A stretch of DNA of 9,111 bases from Clostridia bacterium (lineage in GTDB: Bacteria; Bacillota; Clostridia; Oscillospirales; CAG-272): the NCBI GenBank assembly GCA_017455945.1, contig JAFTLM010000047.1, forward strand, positions 1 to 9,111. Reading direction: 5' to 3'. Below, in pieces: positions 1 through 8,103 of the stretch. Position 1 is the stretch's first letter. The number at the start of each line of letters is the position of its first letter. The notes beneath the pieces were generated by a model, which was not told the DNA's origin, did not search any database, and was given only the letters and a program-made list of their open reading frames with translations. The translations under genes were made by a program, and so were the position numbers.

Positions 1-3000
1 TCAACTGAGTTGCGTAAATTGTGGGATCAAGGTTTTTGTTGGTCTCTCCTTGATGCCAAAGAATCGCACATATTTCAGAGGTTTCTTGTGCCTTTATAGC
101 ATATTCAACCGCCTTTTCATACAGATCTTCATCATCTGATCCCGTATATCCCTTCTGCCACCAGTAGATGCTTGATCCGCCCTTTGCTACGGGAACAAGA
201 CCGATCTCACGATCAAAGGTATCTACAAAGGCTTTGGCAAAGGATGCACACAAGCTGACCTCGTCCTCTCTGTTTGTATCATTCATTCTGAGAGGTTCTT
301 CCATCTTGACCCATTCACCGTCGGAATTCATTTCAAGAATTTTGTCGGTCTCGATAACGTCAACGGCCGATTGCAGACCTCTGCCCACCATATTGGACTG
401 TCCCATAAGGATTACCGACTGCATTTTTGTATATCGCTTTGTATCGTCGAAATCCTCATAGTTTTTCTTTATAAACGCTACAAGCTCTTCTGCCTGAACT
501 TTAGCACCCTCAGCAGTGGGATGACTGTCCTTTCCGTCCTTGCTGGCAGAAAGCGTTACAACTTTGATATCATATCCGTTTTCGGCGGTATAAACGTTCT
601 CGATAAGATATTGAGAACGGTCGGTCGCCTTTGTTTTAGTCTCGTTTGCCATACAGCCGAATACGAAAAGCATTGGAACGTCCTTGCCGTACTGTGTCGT
701 AATTGTGTCTATCATTTCGCCAAATTTAGCATCATAGGTAGTATAGTCGTCTCCGGCCGTCCACAGACTGTTGTCGTTGGTATTAAGATTTATAACAACA
801 ATGTCGGGAGTGCGTGAGGGTACAAACTTCGTTGTACCTCTGTTATAGTTTGCGTAGGGATAAACATTTTCAAAAAAGTTGTCCTCACCATAGCCGTATA
901 CTATGCCCATACCACTTTTGGCAAGTATGCTGTAATCGACTCCGAGAATATCAGCCGTCAAATACGCATACGACAGCGTTGCGTCGTGGTGGTTTCCCTC
1001 GGACGCTTCCGAAAGTCCGTAGCCTGCCGATATCGAATCGCCTATAAATTCAATAAGATATCCGCTATCCTTGGGAGCGCTACATACAGAGCCGTTTAAC
1101 CTGATGGAGTTGAAGTCCACCTTCGAACCGTCAATAAGACCGGTTTCGTTTATAATCTTTACAGTATGAAGTCCACTCGTAAGATTCTCGGCAATCGTCA
1201 GATTGGACGTACCGGCGGCAACTGCAACGTTTTTTTTTATTGTTTCGTCAACTGTTACCGAAAGCTTTATTGCCTTTGCGGTAGTAATATTAAGCCCAAC
1301 ATAGCCCTCGCACTCAAGAGCAAGAGATATTCCCGACGCGGCGTGGTCGGCAGTAAGCTTACCGTCTACAAAGCCCGCTCTTCCAAGGAGCTTCAAATCA
1401 ACGTCCTCGGTTAAGGGAATAAGCTCTGTATCACCTTCGGTGTTATATCCTTTTTTCACTGTTCTGCCGTATTTATCCTTTACGGTATTATCGGCAATCG
1501 TAAGAGTATAGGTTTCAGACGATGAAAGCTCGCCTGCAAATATCCATTTGTTTCCGTTGCCCTCGGCATACCAAGAGCCTTCGACCTCTTCACCGTTGCT
1601 ATCCTTAAGCGATACAGCCTCAAGGAAGCTCCACTCGGTTACGGGTGCGGTAAACTGAACGAAAAGCTTGTCACCATCAATCGCCTTCCACTGCTTGGAT
1701 GAGCTGCTTTGGGATTCAGACCACGCATAAGTAGTTGTCTTAATACCCTTAATCTTACCGTCAACGAGAGAGCTGTAAAGTATTTCGGGTGCCGTATCCT
1801 TAAGATAATAGTCGAAGAACTTGCAGAATGCCACGTAGCGGTCATAATTGTAAACAGGGTCAACTCCGGTGGGAAAATCGTGTCCTATGTCTATCATATC
1901 GACAGCGATAAACTCGGAATTGCTGTTTCTGTACGCTTCTTTTTCAAGTTCCCAATACGAACAGCCGTTGCCCGTATCCTTCTGTCCACAGGCAATCATA
2001 GTTGGAACACACTGGCTGTTAACTATATATCTCGATCTGCTTGAACCGTTGCCCATAGAGTGGTAAGCGCAGGTAATAGACGCATCCAAGGGATTTCCTT
2101 CCTTGTCAGTAAGGAAGGGCTGCTCACCGAGAGGCTTGCCCGCGTTTTTGTTGCCCTCAACAATATTTTCGGCACCGGTGCTTGTAAGCAATGACATATA
2201 GGAGGACTTTGAATGTCCGTAAACGCCTATCTTGCTGTTCGAATATCCGTACTCATCGGCATAATACTTGATACATCTTATAGCCGCCGTATGGACCTTT
2301 ACTCCGTCATAGCTCTGAATGGTGTATTGAGGCTCACAATGATCCCAGCCACCAACCTCGACGGTCATAAACGGCATATACTCGTGGTCGTAGCAAACCG
2401 TAGTATATCCTCTGAAAAGGAAGCCTACGCTATGCTGTCTTGTAAGCTTTATAGCGTTACCGCCGCGAGGCGTACCCGAAGAAGCAAGCACCGCCACGGG
2501 AGTTTCCTTAACAGGCTCAGAGGGGTATACAATGTCCATCTTGTACTGAGTATCCTCGTCCGTCATTGTGCTTCCGTCCTTCATAACGATATCATAGATA
2601 TCCTCGGCACAAATCCAGTTTCCGTTTTCGTCAACGTTAAGTCCCGCCGCACTTACCTTTTTTATAACGGATTCCTGAGTATTCCAGGTTGAAACGGTAA
2701 AGTCAAGAGCCGCCTGCGTGCTTTGCGTTGCTGCCTCGAAGAACACAACGTCTCTGGCAAGTCTGTAACCGGCAGGCAAAACGTAACTCATATCGGAGCT
2801 TACGGTTCTCTCGCCTGTGTATTTACCGTTCTTTATAATATCGTAACGAATCTGCTGTACACTGCTATCAATAAATGGAGAAACAGCAAGTGCCTGATTG
2901 TTGTAGTCCAGTACTGTAACAACGTATCCCTCGGCAAGATAGTCGGCGATAATCGTCTCATCGCTTTCCGTACCGGGATATTCACCCATATGGTTTATAA

Positions 3001-3220
3001 CGTAAACTATAAGCGAATCGTTGCTTTCAACTGTAGCGTCTGCGTATGATGTGATGTCAACCGTCATACCAAACTCATCAGTGTAGGTGTTATAATCTAT
3101 CTGCATACTCTCAAACGCATCGTACAATTCGGTATTCTCCGTCTCGGCAAAGGAAACGGCAGACATTACGCCAAGAACTGTAATAAGTACAAGAGCCATC
3201 GCTATTATTTTCTTAATCAT
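1..3220 (-). CDS. Secreted multi-domain carbohydrate esterase (alpha/beta-hydrolase + Ig-like + CE2-type SGNH + SASA-type SGNH), 3' end outside window
   Basis: The open frame runs 1073 codons without a stop to the left edge, so the C-terminus is missing. The start ATG (3218-3220) has an AAGGAGA site upstream. Residues 1-25 are a Sec signal peptide (MIKK, hydrophobic core, VSFA cleavage). An alpha/beta-hydrolase domain spans about 225-470, with nucleophile elbow GHSKS (S337) and likely acid and base D415 (CGQKD) and H447 (IGHDF). An SbsA-like Ig domain lies at about 511-590. Then comes a CE2-like jelly roll (about 605-715) and an SGNH domain with GDSIS (S729), NTND (N815) and DSHPT (D898, H900). 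From about 935 a SASA/CE6-type domain starts, with GQSNM (S942) and WHQGE (1055-1059); its distal catalytic His is off-window. These families remove O-acetyl or other acyl groups from polysaccharides. The substrate is unknown. It is co-directional with the LamG-array gene 17 bases upstream and probably in its operon. The fold calls are by motif; the first domain's class is least certain. Confidence 0.87.
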   Translation of the reverse strand, partial: MIKKIIAMALVLITVLGVMSAVSFAETENTELYDAFESMQIDYNTYTDEFGMTVDITSYADATVESNDSLIVYVINHMGEYPGTESDETIIADYLAEGYVVTVLDYNNQALAVSPFIDSSVQQIRYDIIKNGKYTGERTVSSDMSYVLPAGYRLARDVVFFEAATQSTQAALDFTVSTWNTQESVIKKVSAAGLNVDENGNWICAEDIYDIVMKDGSTMTDEDTQYKMDIVYPSEPVKETPVAVLASSGTPRGGNAIKLTRQHSVGFLFRGYTTVCYDHEYMPFMTVEVGGWDHCEPQYTIQSYDGVKVHTAAIRCIKYYADEYGYSNSKIGVYGHSKSSYMSLLTSTGAENIVEGNKNAGKPLGEQPFLTDKEGNPLDASITCAYHSMGNGSSRSRYIVNSQCVPTMIACGQKDTGNGCSYWELEKEAYRNSNSEFIAVDMIDIGHDFPTGVDPVYNYDRYVAFCKFFDYYLKDTAPEILYSSLVDGKIKGIKTTTYAWSESQSSSSKQWKAIDGDKLFVQFTAPVTEWSFLEAVSLKDSNGEEVEGSWYAEGNGNKWIFAGELSSSETYTLTIADNTVKDKYGRTVKKGYNTEGDTELIPLTEDVDLKLLGRAGFVDGKLTADHAASGISLALECEGYVGLNITTAKAIKLSVTVDETIKKNVAVAAGTSNLTIAENLTSGLHTVKIINETGLIDGSKVDFNSIRLNGSVCSAPKDSGYLIEFIGDSISAGYGLSEASEGNHHDATLSYAYLTADILGVDYSILAKSGMGIVYGYGEDNFFENVYPYANYNRGTTKFVPSRTPDIVVINLNTNDNSLWTAGDDYTTYDAKFGEMIDTITTQYGKDVPMLFVFGCMANETKTKATDRSQYLIENVYTAENGYDIKVVTLSASKDGKDSHPTAEGAKVQAEELVAFIKKNYEDFDDTKRYTKMQSVILMGQSNMVGRGLQSAVDVIETDKILEMNSDGEWVKMEEPLRMNDTNREDEVSLCASFAKAFVDTFDREIGLVPVAKGGSSIYWWQKGYTGSDDEDLYEKAVEYAIKAQETSEICAILWHQGETNKNLDPTIYATQL

Positions 3221-3228
3221 ATCCCCGG

Positions 3229-3235
3229 TCTCCTT
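3229..3235 (-). promoter_or_regulatory. Ribosome-binding site of the esterase gene
   Basis: Read on the minus strand this is AAGGAGA, with the AGGAG core 9 bases before the ATG at 3220. It lies in the 17-base gap after the stop of the LamG-array gene. There is no room for a promoter or terminator there, which supports co-transcription of the two genes. Confidence 0.8.
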
Positions 3236-3237
3236 TC

Positions 3238-6200
3238 TTACTCAACTATTGCTCCCTGAGAAAACTCAACGGTATATGATTTTCCGTAAATCTTCACACC
3301 GCCGTGATTCACATAAGGCTTAACAGTAAACTCAACCGCCGTCTCCATAGGAATATCGATAACCTCTATAGCCGCAAGATAAGATGCGTCAAGAGACTCG
3401 GCTGTAATATCGTTCTTGTCCGAGCTGACTTTTTTAAATACAAGGCTTGAATTCTTATCGCCACTCTTTGTCTGCGAACCGTTTTTGTCGGTATATACTG
3501 CGGTAATTTCATAACCTATTGAGCCGCCGTAAAGACTATCTATACCCGAAACAAAACGCACACCATAGGTGTTTTCAGAGAAAAACGTTTTTGTTTGCGT
3601 GCCCTTTAACTCCGAACCGATTCCGTTTCCGAGAGATATGAGGTTAATATAGGCAACGTCAAGAATACCGTCCTGATATTTGTATTCAGACATTTCAAGA
3701 AGTCTTACCTTGTCCTTGACACCGTCCGTTTCCTTTTCAATAAAGTGCATAGGCATATCGGCACAAGGCTCTCTCTTTTCATTATAAACGTAGTAAGCTA
3801 TTTTGCCGTTTACATAGAGCGTATAAGTGTTGTCAATCCCGTCTACAAGTATGGCAATATCGGTAAATTCGCTGTCGGTGATCTGAGCTGCCACTATGGG
3901 CTGACCGCTGCTTGTTACCAAATCATAGGTTACGCCGCGAAGGATAATATACATATTGTTAGTGCCGCCTCTTACTGCGAGAATAGGAGCACTCTTCTTA
4001 TCCATAGGCTTGTATATTTCAGCAACGTTAAGAGTTGCACCTGTCTCTGAGGTAAATCTTACCGAGGTCTCGATAAGGAAATCGTCCGAATCAACAAACA
4101 AATCCTTTACAGCGTCAATATAAGCCGATGTGCTGTCTCTAAGCTTGGTGTGATCTACACGGAGATACTTGGAGCCATCCTCACCGAGAAGCTGTACCGA
4201 AGTTACTGTCTCGCCGTCGGTGTTGGTGCGTGTCGAATCAAGAACGCTGTAGTTCCAGCCGCCGTCAAGCTTCACAATCGCCTCTTCAACCCCTGCTTTT
4301 GTTTCAAAGTCTATCTCAAGATCCTCAATTTCAGCCTTGGGGTAGTATACGGCAAAATCGTCAAACCACATTTCGTTGTATTGCGTTCTGATTCTGAAGG
4401 AGTAGGTCTGAACATCGCCTGCGATAGCAAGTGTGTTCGTTGCCGCAAACTCACCGTCAATGTATACGTCATAGGAAACCCACTTGGTTCCGTTTCCGTG
4501 GATATGAATTCCTATATTCGTCCAATCCTGATATTTGAGCTGTCCTATCGGGTCTGTATTATTACTTGTGTACAAATATCCGTGCTCGTCTCTGGAAAGG
4601 AAGTGTCTGTAAGTGGTTTTAGAAGAATCGTAGCCAAATGGACCAACTCCTGAATTGCGCTGCTCAACGAAGGATATAAACGACGTCTTTGAACCTGCCT
4701 CATCGCTCTTGGTTACAAATTTAACCTTGGTTTCAAAGAAGAGCTCCTGTCCGTAATACTCCATATCTCTGTCACCGAAGGGATAGAATACTTTTTGGGT
4801 CGAGTTAGTGGAAACAAGACTTACGACCGTATTGCCGTTGTCGTCGATAATGGTTGCGTGCTCTTTTTCAAACCTATAGTCGGTATTTTCCTGAGTAGGA
4901 GTATAATACTCATTTGTATCAAGATATTCCCAGCCCGAAAAGTCGGTGGAGAAAATATTCTCGGGAGTAATTTTTACTGCCTTAATGTTGTCGATATAGT
5001 AATCGGCGGTAGAACCGGTCGCACCCTGGAAAAGTCTGAGCATATCGGTATAGAAATTCTTGTTGGCAACAAGCTTATCAACGAAAACGGGGTTTCCGTC
5101 GGCATCCGTAATCTGGCATCCGTCAGCATCGCAAAGGTAGCTCTTTACAAAGCTGGTGTAAGGAAGCGTGTGCTTAACACCCGCATCGTCAAGGAAATAG
5201 GACTTGTTGAGACCTTCAAGGAACGAATGTGCCTTCGTGGACGTGTTATAGTTTAATACGGGGTAGGAATCAACTATAACGTCGCCGTCTATCTTAAGCG
5301 TTGCCGTATCTTTCTCACTGTTGAATATTATCTCGATGTGATAGGTCTTGTCGACCTCTACGTCCATATCAAGTACGTTATTGAGGAAAACAAACTTTCC
5401 ACTATGATTGAAGCTCAAAATTCTAAACGCATTAGCTGTTCCCGCTGAGTCCAAGCGTCTCCAGCTTACAATATGGTTAAGACCCGTGTAACCCGTGCCA
5501 ATCTCCTCCAACTGAAAATCAAAGCTAAAGGAAAGTCCATCGGTTTTAAGAGGGTCGAACGCTCCGTTACCCATATAAAGGTCGGTCTGGCTGTTATTGG
5601 TTCCGTTCGTTACCTTAAGAGCCTTACCGCCGTTAAATTCCGCAACCTTATATACCGACGAAGTGCCAACGTTGAATGCATCCGCAACCTCAGAGAGGTC
5701 ATTCCAAGCTGTTTTGTTCATCGTAGTACCGGTTGCAAGGCTCTCAAAGTCAACGTCCCAGATAAGATCAGTTTCTTCGATGGGTGCGGTTCGCTCTGCC
5801 TCGTAAAGCATAACGTTATCTACACAAGCCGAAAATTTTGCCGGATTGTTGTCAGCATTGAGTTTATTAAGTACTCTTATGTACGACGTAGTGTTTGTAG
5901 TATTGGGAGAACCTATATCATCGCTGAAAACGTATTCGCCGTTAAAAAACACGTCATATTCACCGGTCGTACCGTCGCAAAGCACGGCAATATTAGCCCA
6001 TTTGTTAAGCTCAAAAGTAAATCCCGTAAGCTCATTTGACTTGTTAAGCAGATTACCCTTTGAGTCTACACGGCAAAAGTTCATATAGTTGGTTGTACCC
6101 GATGACGTAGTGTACACCCAACCGAGGAGCGCCGTAGGCTTATCGGCACCGGTTGCGGCATCTACGGGAAAAGCAGAAAATCTGACGTCCATAGAGGTAA

Positions 6201-7827
6201 CGAATGAGGTTCCCGCAAGCTTTATGTCTTTCTCATATAAGTGGAGAACATATTGACCGTCATCGAGGTATGAAACCATATTTTCGGCATTGTCGGGGTC
6301 AGCCTTTGCCTTTACACCGCTTAACCCGCCTATCTTTGAAAGTCTGTCAGCCGATACGGTCTCGGTAGCCAAAATCGCGTCGCTTGTAACCACTTCATCG
6401 TTTGTAAAGTTTTCAAAGGAAATGTATTCGTTGTAGAGCGCAGAATCCATAATAGGAACTTTGGGTTCTTCGGGCTCGACAGGCTCTTCGGGAGTCTCAC
6501 CGCTCTCCACGTTGCCGTCACCAACGCCGTATCTTACAGTATCCATATACCATGTTGAGCCGGATTTATTGTGCATAAATCGGATACTGCTCATGCTGTA
6601 AATATTTACCATAGCAAGTTCTTTAACGAGCTCACCGTCAAGATAAAGCTCTACCATCTTGGTAGACGTGTCAACTACCACTTTAACGGTATGCCAAGCA
6701 TTTAGCGACATGGTCGTTTCGGTAGAAACATACTTTGAGTCCGAGCCTCTCATCTCAAGAGTCTCGTCGACTGTCAAGCGAACAAGAGGAGTGGCAGCAG
6801 AGGTTGCTGTAGAGCTTGTTTTCAAATTCAACGCAATAAGGCTTAAACTCTCAGTTCCCAGCTGGGTTACGTTAAGTTTTGTTTCCACAAAAAACTTTGT
6901 ACCCGCAAGATCAGGTACGTCTGTAGTAACAGTGAAACAACCGTTTGCACCGGAAAGGACGGTTCTTTCTTTTTCGTCTTCGACTATCGTGGCATACACG
7001 GGCACAGTACCTGCCGTAGAACCAAGCTTTACGCCGTTTATGGTGGGAGCTGCCGACAATGCGGCGCCAACCATTCCACTTGAGAAATCGAGGCTGTGCG
7101 ATATTGTGGAATCTTCTTCAACAACACCGTAGCTTATAGTATCTATGTTCCACTGCCAACCCGATTTATTGTGCATAAACCTAAATTTGGCTAAGCTGTA
7201 TGCGTCTACAGTAGTAATTGAGTGTTTGAAGTCACCGTCAAGATAAAGCTCAACCGTGCTTGTAGGCTCGTCTACCACAAGCTTAACGGTATGCCACTCA
7301 CCCAAACCGATTTGTGCAGTAGTATCATCATATTTATCAGCACTTGAAGATGTCTCTGAATTTCTCATTTCAAAGGACAGGTCAGGCTTCAAACGAAGAG
7401 TAGCATAATCCGTCACAGACGCCGTTTCGCTTGGCATCATACTCGTTCCGATAAGGCACATCTCGGCAGTACCCGCTGCGGCTATGTTAAATCTTATCTC
7501 TACAAAGTATTTCGTGCCGATTAATGCGGGCACGTCTGTAGCCGTATAGAAACAGGCGTTGCTTCCGTAAAGAACGGTTTTTCCGTCCTTTGTGGCATAT
7601 TTAGGTGCACCTTGAAAGTTACTAAACGTTACGCCGTTTATAGTAGGGTTTGCCGACAATGCGGTGTCAACCGTTCCGGCGGAAAAGTCAACGCTATGCG
7701 ATATTGCAGCCGTCTCGCCCTCTGCCTTGCTTTCAACAGCAAAAAGCGGGAGAGAAACAACTACCGTCAGCACAGCCAACAGTGCGCAAGCAAAGCGCAG
7801 GATTGAGTTTGTTTTTGTGATTTTCAT
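3238..7827 (-). CDS. Large secreted protein with six LamG/concanavalin-like modules
   Basis: 1529 residues, complete. The start ATG is preceded by a strong AAGGAGG. Residues 1-35 form a Sec signal peptide (MKITKT, hydrophobic stretch to about residue 30). By eye the rest divides into beta-sandwich modules at about 42-236, 242-436, 459-678, 685-952, 956-1163 and 1166-1399. Most share a strand pattern of a W-(H/T/A)-(T/N)-(V/I) strand, then a D-rich turn and a (L/V/F)-Y-(L/V/I)-(D/N)-G strand, as in LWHTVK...ELYLDG. They end in an (I/V)D(N/T)(I/V)-type strand. A Pro/Glu linker (about 442-458) separates modules 2 and 3. Residues 1400-1529 form a separate C-terminal domain (YGVRFVSGIDS near 1421). 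LamG/ConA-like modules usually bind glycans or proteins; no catalytic motif was recognised. No LPXTG, SLH, dockerin or C-terminal membrane helix is seen. As first gene of the pair with the esterase, a glycan-binding scaffold role is inferred. The alternative is an adhesin. Confidence 0.88.
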   Translation of the reverse strand: MKITKTNSILRFACALLAVLTVVVSLPLFAVESKAEGETAAISHSVDFSAGTVDTALSANPTINGVTFSNFQGAPKYATKDGKTVLYGSNACFYTATDVPALIGTKYFVEIRFNIAAAGTAEMCLIGTSMMPSETASVTDYATLRLKPDLSFEMRNSETSSSADKYDDTTAQIGLGEWHTVKLVVDEPTSTVELYLDGDFKHSITTVDAYSLAKFRFMHNKSGWQWNIDTISYGVVEEDSTISHSLDFSSGMVGAALSAAPTINGVKLGSTAGTVPVYATIVEDEKERTVLSGANGCFTVTTDVPDLAGTKFFVETKLNVTQLGTESLSLIALNLKTSSTATSAATPLVRLTVDETLEMRGSDSKYVSTETTMSLNAWHTVKVVVDTSTKMVELYLDGELVKELAMVNIYSMSSIRFMHNKSGSTWYMDTVRYGVGDGNVESGETPEEPVEPEEPKVPIMDSALYNEYISFENFTNDEVVTSDAILATETVSADRLSKIGGLSGVKAKADPDNAENMVSYLDDGQYVLHLYEKDIKLAGTSFVTSMDVRFSAFPVDAATGADKPTALLGWVYTTSSGTTNYMNFCRVDSKGNLLNKSNELTGFTFELNKWANIAVLCDGTTGEYDVFFNGEYVFSDDIGSPNTTNTTSYIRVLNKLNADNNPAKFSACVDNVMLYEAERTAPIEETDLIWDVDFESLATGTTMNKTAWNDLSEVADAFNVGTSSVYKVAEFNGGKALKVTNGTNNSQTDLYMGNGAFDPLKTDGLSFSFDFQLEEIGTGYTGLNHIVSWRRLDSAGTANAFRILSFNHSGKFVFLNNVLDMDVEVDKTYHIEIIFNSEKDTATLKIDGDVIVDSYPVLNYNTSTKAHSFLEGLNKSYFLDDAGVKHTLPYTSFVKSYLCDADGCQITDADGNPVFVDKLVANKNFYTDMLRLFQGATGSTADYYIDNIKAVKITPENIFSTDFSGWEYLDTNEYYTPTQENTDYRFEKEHATIIDDNGNTVVSLVSTNSTQKVFYPFGDRDMEYYGQELFFETKVKFVTKSDEAGSKTSFISFVEQRNSGVGPFGYDSSKTTYRHFLSRDEHGYLYTSNNTDPIGQLKYQDWTNIGIHIHGNGTKWVSYDVYIDGEFAATNTLAIAGDVQTYSFRIRTQYNEMWFDDFAVYYPKAEIEDLEIDFETKAGVEEAIVKLDGGWNYSVLDSTRTNTDGETVTSVQLLGEDGSKYLRVDHTKLRDSTSAYIDAVKDLFVDSDDFLIETSVRFTSETGATLNVAEIYKPMDKKSAPILAVRGGTNNMYIILRGVTYDLVTSSGQPIVAAQITDSEFTDIAILVDGIDNTYTLYVNGKIAYYVYNEKREPCADMPMHFIEKETDGVKDKVRLLEMSEYKYQDGILDVAYINLISLGNGIGSELKGTQTKTFFSENTYGVRFVSGIDSLYGGSIGYEITAVYTDKNGSQTKSGDKNSSLVFKKVSSDKNDITAESLDASYLAAIEVIDIPMETAVEFTVKPYVNHGGVKIYGKSYTVEFSQGAIVE
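6505..7704 (-). repeat. Tandem 600-bp intragenic duplication encoding LamG modules 1 and 2
   Basis: Residues 42-241 and 242-441 are two copies of one module. ISHS-(V/L)-DFS opens both copies, PTINGV is at 61 and 261, WHTVK at 178 and 378, ELYLDG at 193 and 393, and FMHNKSG at 217 and 417, all exactly 200 residues apart. In the middle the register shifts by 5 (TKYFVE at 105, TKFFVE at 310), so compensating indels have accumulated. The DNA is still similar: the plus-strand 18-mer accgtcaagataaagctc recurs 600 bases apart (near 6634 and 7234), and gatttattgtgcataaa recurs near 6564 and 7164. This indicates a fairly recent internal duplication, more recent than modules 3-6, which have diverged strongly. 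Confidence 0.9.
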
Positions 7828-7832
7828 AAAAT

Positions 7833-7839
7833 CCTCCTT
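7833..7839 (-). promoter_or_regulatory. Ribosome-binding site of the LamG-array gene
   Basis: The minus strand reads AAGGAGG, a consensus Shine-Dalgarno, 5 bases before the ATG at 7827. It fixes the start of the long frame and agrees with the signal peptide beginning at that codon. Confidence 0.88.
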
Positions 7840-7914
7840 AAAATTTCCTGAAAATGTTTTTTAGTGAAAGTAAAACTTTTGTGATTTCGTAAAAATGTGT
7901 CTCTGCGTAGATTT

Positions 7915-7955
7915 AATTTGCCGTCAATTCTCTACTGTTACTTTAACTGCAAATT
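7915..7955. promoter_or_regulatory. Separated inverted repeat, possible operator
   Basis: AATTTGC (7915-7921) and its exact reverse complement GCAAATT (7949-7955) are 27 bases apart. The right arm overlaps the edge of the TATAAT box of the leftward promoter region. The position would suit a regulator site for the divergent AraC protein, though AraC-family sites are more often direct repeats and 7-bp AT-rich arms can arise by chance. Confidence 0.22.
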
Positions 7956-7968
7956 ATATTCCATTTTC

Positions 7969-7997
7969 ATTTTACACTTCCGGATAAGATTATTCAA
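7969..7997 (-). promoter_or_regulatory. Candidate sigma-70 promoter for the LamG-esterase operon
   Basis: On the minus strand there is a -35 TTGAAT (7997-7992), a 17-base spacer and a -10 TAAAAT (7974-7969). A perfect TATAAT also lies just downstream (7958-7953) but lacks a good -35 at 16-18 bases, so it might need an activator. Either choice gives a 5' leader of roughly 115-135 bases. The call is by consensus only. Confidence 0.45.
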
Positions 7998-8036
7998 GAA
8001 AAAACACACACAATTATAGAAAATTCTCACATAGAC

Positions 8037-8065
8037 TTGCATTTTAAATTTCTTTATGTTAAAAT
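8037..8065 (+). promoter_or_regulatory. Candidate sigma-70 promoter for the AraC-family gene
   Basis: A -35-like TTGCAT (8037-8042), a 17-base spacer and -10 TAAAAT (8060-8065) predict a start near 8072 and a leader of about 40 bases. The -35 box is 39 bases from that of the opposing promoter, so the two promoters are back to back and could be controlled together. Confidence 0.45.
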
Positions 8066-8095
8066 AAAAACATCACAAAAGGATTGAGAATTAAC

Positions 8096-8103
8096 AAGGG
8101 AGG
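8096..8103 (+). promoter_or_regulatory. Ribosome-binding site that sets the AraC start
   Basis: AAGGGAGG lies 7 bases before the ATG at 8111. An in-frame TTG at 8084 would extend the protein by nine residues, but this Shine-Dalgarno would then lie inside the coding frame, so the ATG is preferred. Confidence 0.82.

Noticed and set aside
168..3049. Plus-strand open frames opposite the esterase gene
   Set aside because: The minus strand encodes an uninterrupted chain with multiple catalytic motifs; the plus frames have no family features.
3745..6039. Plus-strand open frames of 100-190 codons across the LamG-array gene (for example 4150-4653 and 5473-6039)
   Set aside because: They overlap a 1529-codon gene with clear domains and signal peptide, show no recognisable domains and are antisense shadows.
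3238..7827. Cell-wall anchor (LPXTG), SLH, dockerin or cohesin in the LamG-array protein
   Set aside because: None is seen; the C-terminus ends in a beta domain without sorting signal or membrane helix, and the DADG loops in module 4 do not form a paired dockerin repeat.
7819..7833. GATTTT-ATG-AAAATC hairpin around the LamG-array start codon
   Set aside because: Six-bp stem with one G-C pair and a 3-base loop is too weak to argue for translational control.
7867..7879. AAAGT-AAA-ACTTT hairpin in the operon leader as a riboswitch or attenuator
   Set aside because: Five-bp AT-rich stem only; no larger fold or U-tract seen in the leader.
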